A stretch of 64,000 bases of DNA from positions 500,294 to 564,293 of the forward strand of contig BROE01000005.1 in NCBI GenBank assembly GCA_036571765.1, given 5' to 3'. This document shows, piece by piece, positions 59,171 to 64,000 of this stretch (its first letter is position 1; the number at the start of each line of letters is the position of its first letter). The notes beneath the pieces are model-generated. The model saw only the letters and a program-made list of their open reading frames with translations, did no database searches and was not told the origin of the DNA. A program made the translations under genes and the position numbers. This DNA comes from Plecoglossus altivelis (Eukaryota; Chordata; Actinopteri; Osmeriformes; Plecoglossidae).

Positions 59171-59848
59171 GTAAGCGGAGTTTGAAAGCGATGTTTGTCA
59201 TATTTGGCGAAGTGCTGCGCCTGGTCGCTGTGACGTTAACATGATCGACACCAGTTAGCTAAACCAGATAGCTAGCTACTTCTAATAAGGGCTTGTCACC
59301 CTACAAGTGTCAGCTAATCATGTTTCTAACGCGACATAATATGCCTGTGTAATTATTTAACGAGTTATATATCTAGCGCGACAAGAAGTGTTTTTCCAAC
59401 TTGCGTACAGTCATCGACACAGCTAGCGGCATTAGTCTACAGTACTTGTCTGAGAAGCCGTGTTCAGTTGAAAGGCACATAGTGCTTCGGAGACTTGATA
59501 TCTCCGGCTCTGCTAGCATTAGCTCGGTATATTCACAGGACCCTAGGTAGTCGTACTTGGTAGATTAGGTCAAAAGGCTTCAGTGTGATAGTCTGTCTTT
59601 GACTCGTGAAGAGACGCTACAAATCGATATCTCACAGAGCAAGAGCCGCCTGTGTTCTTGGTCAGGTTATTCACCTCGCTGATTTAGATACCGTATTTAG
59701 ATATGTGTCAGTCTGTGTGACAAGGCGCTTGTATTACAATCGACAGTTACAATCATCGCGGTCATCATTATGATTTTTTGATCCACCACACATCAGATCA
59801 TAGTTAACATAACGAAACTATCGTATCAATGGATTCTAAGCGACCTGC

Positions 59849-59908
59849 GGCTGGTTTCGAACCTGCATCATCTTGATCTTTCTCTCACCACTGAGCTGCG
59901 ACCATCCC
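59849..59908 (-). ncRNA. tRNA-like sequence, probably degenerate
   Basis: The minus strand reads gcagctcagtggtgagaga (A-box-like) and about 25 bases later caggttcgaaaccagc (B-box-like, tightly palindromic). It sits about 50 bases upstream of the rabgef1 start codon, antisense to the gene. Confidence 0.45.
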
Positions 59909-59955
59909 TGTCTCTACATCCCATAATAGCTCTTCTCCGTGCGACGGCAGGGGAG

Positions 59956-60973
59956 ATGAGTACGCGGTCAGAACGCAGAGGCATCCACGTGGACCAGTCG
60001 GACCTGCTGTGTAGTAAGGGATGCGGTTTCTACGGCAACGCGGCCTGGCAGGGGCTGTGCTCTAAGTGCTGGAGGGAGGAGAATCAACAATCCAGACAGA
60101 CTCAAATCCAGGAAGACTGGGCCTTGGCTGAACGGTGTGTGTATCACTGTCTGTGTTCTCTGTGCATGTATGTGTGTATCACTGTCTGTGTTCTCTGTGC
60201 ATGTATGTCTGTGTTCTCTGTGCATGTATGTCTGTGTTCGCTGTGCATGTATGTGTGTGTTTGCTGTGCATGTATGTGTGTATCACTGTCTGTGTTCGCT
60301 ATGCATGTATGTGTGTATCACTGTCTGTGTTCGCTGTGCATGTATGTGTGTATCACTGTCTGTGTTCGCTGTGCATGTATGTGTGTATCACTGTCTGTGT
60401 TCTCTGTGCATGTATGTCTGTGTTCGCTGTGCATGTATGTGTGTGTTCTCTGTGCATGTATGTGTGTGTTTGCTGTGCATGTATGTTTGTGCTCGCTGTG
60501 CATGTATGTGTGTATCACTGTCTCTGTTCTCTGTGCATGTATGTGTGTGTTCTCTGTGCATGTATGTGTGTGTTTGCTGTGCATGTATGTGTGTATCACT
60601 GTCTGTGTTTACTGTGCATGTATGTGTGTGTTTGCTGTGCATGTATGTATGTATCACTGTCTGTGTTCGCTGTGCATGTATGTGTGTATCACTGTCTGTG
60701 TTCGCTGTGCATGTATGTGTGTATCACTGTCTGTGTTCTCTGTGCATGTATGTGTGTATCACTGTCTGTGTTCTCTGTGCATGTATGTCTGTGTTCTCTG
60801 TGCATGTATGTCTGTGTTTGCTGTGCATGTATGTGTGTGTTTGCTGTGCATGTATGTGTGTATCACTGTCTGTGCTTGCTATGCATGTATGTGTGTATCA
60901 CTGTGCTTGCTGTGCATGTATGCCTGTGTGTGTGTGTGTCTGTATTTGTGTGTGTGCGTGTATGTATGTGTAT

Positions 60974-61007
<34 letters not shown>

Positions 61008-62493
61008 CAGTGTGTATCAGTGTGTGTGTGTATCGGTGTGTGTTACCTAGTAGTGACAGCACCTTGCTCCTCCAGGCTGCAGAGGGAGGAGGAGTCAGCC
61101 TACGCCAGCAGCCAGCAGGGGGCGCCGTCTCAGCCAGCCAGCAGCAACGCCCCCTTCAGCAGGTTCCAGGAGAGGAAGACCAAGGAGAGGTCAAGCAAGG
61201 TCAACACTGTCACCAAGTTCTTCACTTCCTCAACTAAAACACCCGTGAAGAAGAAGGGTACTGAGAGAACCAAACATGACCTCTCACACCTTGACATGGT
61301 TTTATCAGAGGGTTTATCATCCACACTGATAAACACGGGAGAATGACCTCTCACACCTTGACATGGTTTTATCAGAGGGTTTATCATCCACACTGATATA
61401 CACGGGAGAATGACCTCTCACACCTTGACATGGTTTTATCAGAGGGTTTATCATCCACACTGATATACACGGGAGAATGACCTCTCACACCTTGACATGG
61501 TTTTATCAGAGGGTTTATCATCCACACTGATATACACGGGAGAATGACCTCTCACACCTTGACATGGTTTTATCAGAGGGTTTATCATCCACACTGATAA
61601 ACACGGGAGAATGACCTCTCACACCTTGACATGGTTTTATCAGAGGGTTTATCATCCACACTGATATACACGGGAGAATGACCTCTCACACCTTGACATG
61701 GTTTTATCAGAGGGTTTATCATCCACACTGATATACACGGGAGAATGACCTCTCACACCTTGACATGGTTTTATCAGAGGGTTTATCATCCACACTGATA
61801 TACACGGGAGAATGACCTCTCACACCTTGACATGGTTTTATCAGAGGGTTTATCATCCACACTGATAAACACGGGAGAATGACCTCTCACACCTTGACAT
61901 GGTTTTATCAGAGGGTTTATCATCCACACTGATAAACACGGGAGAGTTCCGAACCAGCTTCACTCTTTGACCCTCTGACCTCTGTGTGACCTTTGACCTT
62001 CCCAGAGCCAGGGCCAGGAGAGGTCCAATGTGACACCAGCCCCTCCCCAGCCCACCACCAGCCGCGCCCTGACACCGATCACGCCACCAGACACTTCATC
62101 GACTTCCTGAAGACTTTGAAACCTGGCAGGGAGATCTTCAAACAGTGCAGGTCCTTCAGTGAGACCATGGTCTACAGGAGGGTCAGTGACTGAGGGAGGG
62201 AGGGAGGGAAGGAGGGAGGGAGAGAGACAGAGAGAGAAGGTGTCTGTGGTGAGACTAACCATAACTGTGGGTCTCTAGGACCTAGGAGCTGAGGAGCTGT
62301 CAGAATGTGTCCAGGATTTCTACCAGAGCCTCTCTGATCGTCTGCACACCCACTTCAAAGGTACCCTCCCTGGTCCTAGAGTCCGCTGGCTAGACTCCCC
62401 TTCTCTTCACTGTGTGAGTGTGATAGAGGGAGAGAGAGAGAGAGAGAGAGAGATGATGTTTAGGATTTGTGTGTTCTGACTCCAAGGTTCCGG

Positions 62494-62553
<60 letters not shown>

Positions 62554-64000
62554 GTGTTGTGTGTGTGTGTGTGGTGTGTGTGTGTGGTGTGGTGTTGTGT
62601 GGTGTGTGGTGTGTGTGTGTGTGTGTGTGGTGTGTGTGTGTCGTGTGTGAGAGAGCGCTGATGTGTGTGTGTGTGTGTGTGTGTGAGAGGGCTGATGTGT
62701 GTGTGTGTGTGTGCTGCAGGCTCGTCAGAGAGGGTGGAGTGTGTGATGGATGAAGTGGAGCGCTATGTGATGACACGTCTCTATGAAGAAGTCTTCTGTC
62801 CTGAGAACACAGACGACGAGAAGAAAGACCTGGACACTCAGAAGAGGATCAGGTGGGACACACACACACACAGACACACACACACACACAGACACACACA
62901 CACACGCAAACACACACACAGACACACACACAGAGACACACAGACACACACACACAGACACACACAGACACACACAGAGACACATACACAGAGGGACACA
63001 GAGGGACACACACACACAGAGGGACACACACATATATGGACACACACACATATGGACACACACACACACAGGGACATACACACTCAGGGACTCACACACA
63101 CACACACACAGACACATACACACTCAGAGGGACACACACACTCAGAGGGACACACAGACACACACAGACACATACACACTCAGGGACTCACTCATTCCAG
63201 TATCAGTAAAGTGATGGATGTGATGATGTGTGTGTTTCCTGGCAGGTCGTTGCACTGGGTGACTCTGGACATGCTGTGTGTCCCTGTGGACGAGGACATA
63301 CCCGAGGTGTCTGACAACGTAGTCAAAGCCATCACAGGTGACCTTCTGCAGAACACATCACACATACACCTTAAAGATTGACCAAGTTCTGGACGAGCTT
63401 TTCTAATCTAACACAGGAGCTCAGTCTTTGATAAGACAATGGCTAGAGTATGCTAAGCTAACAGCTGGGCTAGCCTGGTTAAGCTAACTGCTGAGCTAGC
63501 CTGGCTAAGCTAACAGCAGGGCTAGCCTGGTTAAGCTAACAGCTGGGCTAGCCTGGCTAAGCTAACTGCATCATGGCTGGCGCGGTGTGTAGTAGTGGGT
63601 GTAACCTTCCTGCTTCCTCAGCCGTGATAGAGATGGACTCCAGACGTGTTCCCCGGGACAAGCTCAGCTGCATCACCCGCTGTAGCAAACACATCTTCAG
63701 CGCCATCAGAACCACCAAGAAGGAAGCGGCTTCTGCTGATGACTTCCTGCCCACCCTCATCTACGTGGTGCTGAAAGCAAACCCACCACGACTGCAGTCC
63801 AACATCCAGTACGTCACCCGCTACTGCAACCCCAGCCGGCTGATGACAGGGGAGGATGGATACTACTTTACTAACCTGGTAAGACTAGTTAGATATACTA
63901 CTTTACTAACCTGGTAAGACTAGTTAGATATACTACTTTACTAACCTGGTAAGACTAGTTAGGTATACTACTTTACTAACCTGGTGAGACTAGTTAGATA
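59956..64000 (+). CDS. rabgef1: Rab5 guanine nucleotide exchange factor 1 (Rabex-5), truncated by the window edge
   Basis: RABGEF1 activates Rab5 on early endosomes and binds ubiquitin through its A20 zinc finger. Coding exons: 59956-60134, 61076-61257, 62006-62181, 62279-62360, 62720-62852, 63246-63337, 63622-63878. They are in phase and total 1101 nt (367 residues). The N-terminus RRGIHVDQSDLLCSKGCGFY with GLCSKCWREE is the A20-type zinc finger with its four cysteines. QIQEDWALAERLQREEESAY is the adjacent ubiquitin-binding helix. The helical bundle includes DFLKTLKPGREIFKQC. The VPS9 domain includes YVMTRLYEEVFCPENTDDEK, VPVDEDIPEVSDNVVKAITG-like sequence and DDFLPTLIYVVLKANPPRLQ, and ends at GEDGYYFTNL in the last exon seen. 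The remaining C-terminus is right of the window. Confidence 0.96.
60135..60925 (+). repeat. Minisatellite starting at the rabgef1 exon 2 donor
   Basis: About 25 units of tgtgcatgtatgtgtgtatc plus actgtctgtgttcgc, in 24- and 34-bp forms. The intron itself starts gtgtgtgtatcactgtctgt, which is repeat sequence. All three plus frames are open for 900-1200 bases. Confidence 0.94.
61279..61945 (+). repeat. 67-bp minisatellite, ten copies, 20 bases after a donor
   Basis: Ten nearly identical copies of atgacctctcacaccttgac, atggttttatcagagggttt, atcatccacactgata and tacacgggaga. The only common variant is gataaac versus gatatac. Confidence 0.95.
62500..62717. repeat. (GT)n-rich tract before the rabgef1 exon 5 acceptor
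   Basis: Interrupted (GT)n runs directly into gctgcag, the acceptor of exon 62720-62852. Confidence 0.93.
62855..63190. repeat. (CA)n/(CAGA) tract starting at a rabgef1 donor
   Basis: The donor gtgggacacacacacacaca of exon 62720-62852 leads directly into about 330 bp of cacacacagacacac and agagggacacacac units. Confidence 0.93.
63428..63570. repeat. 31-bp minisatellite, about 4.5 copies
   Basis: Copies of taagctaacagctgggctag plus cctggt in the intron before exon 63622-63878. Confidence 0.9.
63861..64000 (+). repeat. 35-bp tandem repeat spanning the rabgef1 exon 7 border, four copies to the window edge
   Basis: Copies start at 63861, 63896, 63931 and 63966. Each consists of the last 18 exon bases tactactttactaacctg and 17 intron bases gtaagactagttagata. 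The only differences are single bases in the last copies. The fourth copy ends exactly at the window edge, so the array may continue. Confidence 0.96.

Noticed and set aside
60318..60657. Minus-strand His/Thr-rich frames in rabgef1
   Set aside because: Antisense translation of the rabgef1 intron repeat.

Overview
This window is from a vertebrate nuclear genome, almost certainly a teleost fish. The genes have short exons separated by GT-AG introns, the proteins read as fish versions of known vertebrate genes, and the intergenic DNA is loaded with (CA)n, (GA)n and longer tandem repeats. There is no bacterial-style gene organisation. Most long open frames here are artefacts of stop-free tandem repeats. 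The real genes had to be rebuilt exon by exon from splice sites, codon phase and protein similarity recalled from memory, because no database search was possible.

Layout from left to right. (1) 1-8661, minus strand: the 5' half of a proton-coupled amino-acid transporter of the SLC36 family. Six coding exons have continuous phase, and the gene runs off the left edge. (2) 8.7-26 kb: a divergent intergenic region with one short hAT-type MITE, two non-repetitive blocks that may hold promoters and 5' exons (about 9-11 kb and 18.7-20.9 kb), and many kilobases of tandem repeats. (3) 26198-33445, plus strand: sh2b2 (APS adaptor) with its dimerisation, PH and SH2 domains and the C-terminal tyrosine motif. 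A 3' UTR full of repeats runs to a poly(A) signal near 36.5 kb. (4) 37556-38269 (open to 38824), minus strand: dnajc30. It is divergent from (5) bud23, 39333-44452, plus strand, a complete 12-exon rRNA methyltransferase gene. (6) 45522-52265, plus strand: a syntaxin-1-type gene (stx1a by exon lengths and by position next to bud23), with one expected exon not found. (7) 54289-57311, minus strand: a complete eight-exon CARD-type caspase-1-like gene of about 400 residues. (8) 59956-64000, plus strand: rabgef1 (Rabex-5), cut by the right edge inside its VPS9 domain. The order dnajc30-bud23-stx1a matches the human Williams-Beuren segment. The products belong to unrelated processes (nutrient transport, receptor signalling, mitochondria, ribosome maturation, exocytosis, inflammation, endosomes), so the linkage is ancestral synteny and not an operon-like system.

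The most unusual property of the window is where its tandem repeats sit. In at least seven introns, in genes on both strands, a minisatellite starts at the 5' splice site and its unit contains the donor. In several cases the unit also contains the last bases of the exon, so the intron carries a ladder of donor-like copies. Clear cases lie at 4009-4441, 7341-7712, 27388-27475, 39938-40140, 40275-40515, 55782-55932 and 63861-64000. Many other introns have a simple repeat starting within a few bases of the donor. Eight acceptors are preceded by a (GT)n run in place of an ordinary pyrimidine tract. Two segments in the syntaxin gene look like unreliable or highly diverged sequence, and a 1.6 kb AT-rich satellite fills the place in sh2b2 where a linker exon is expected.
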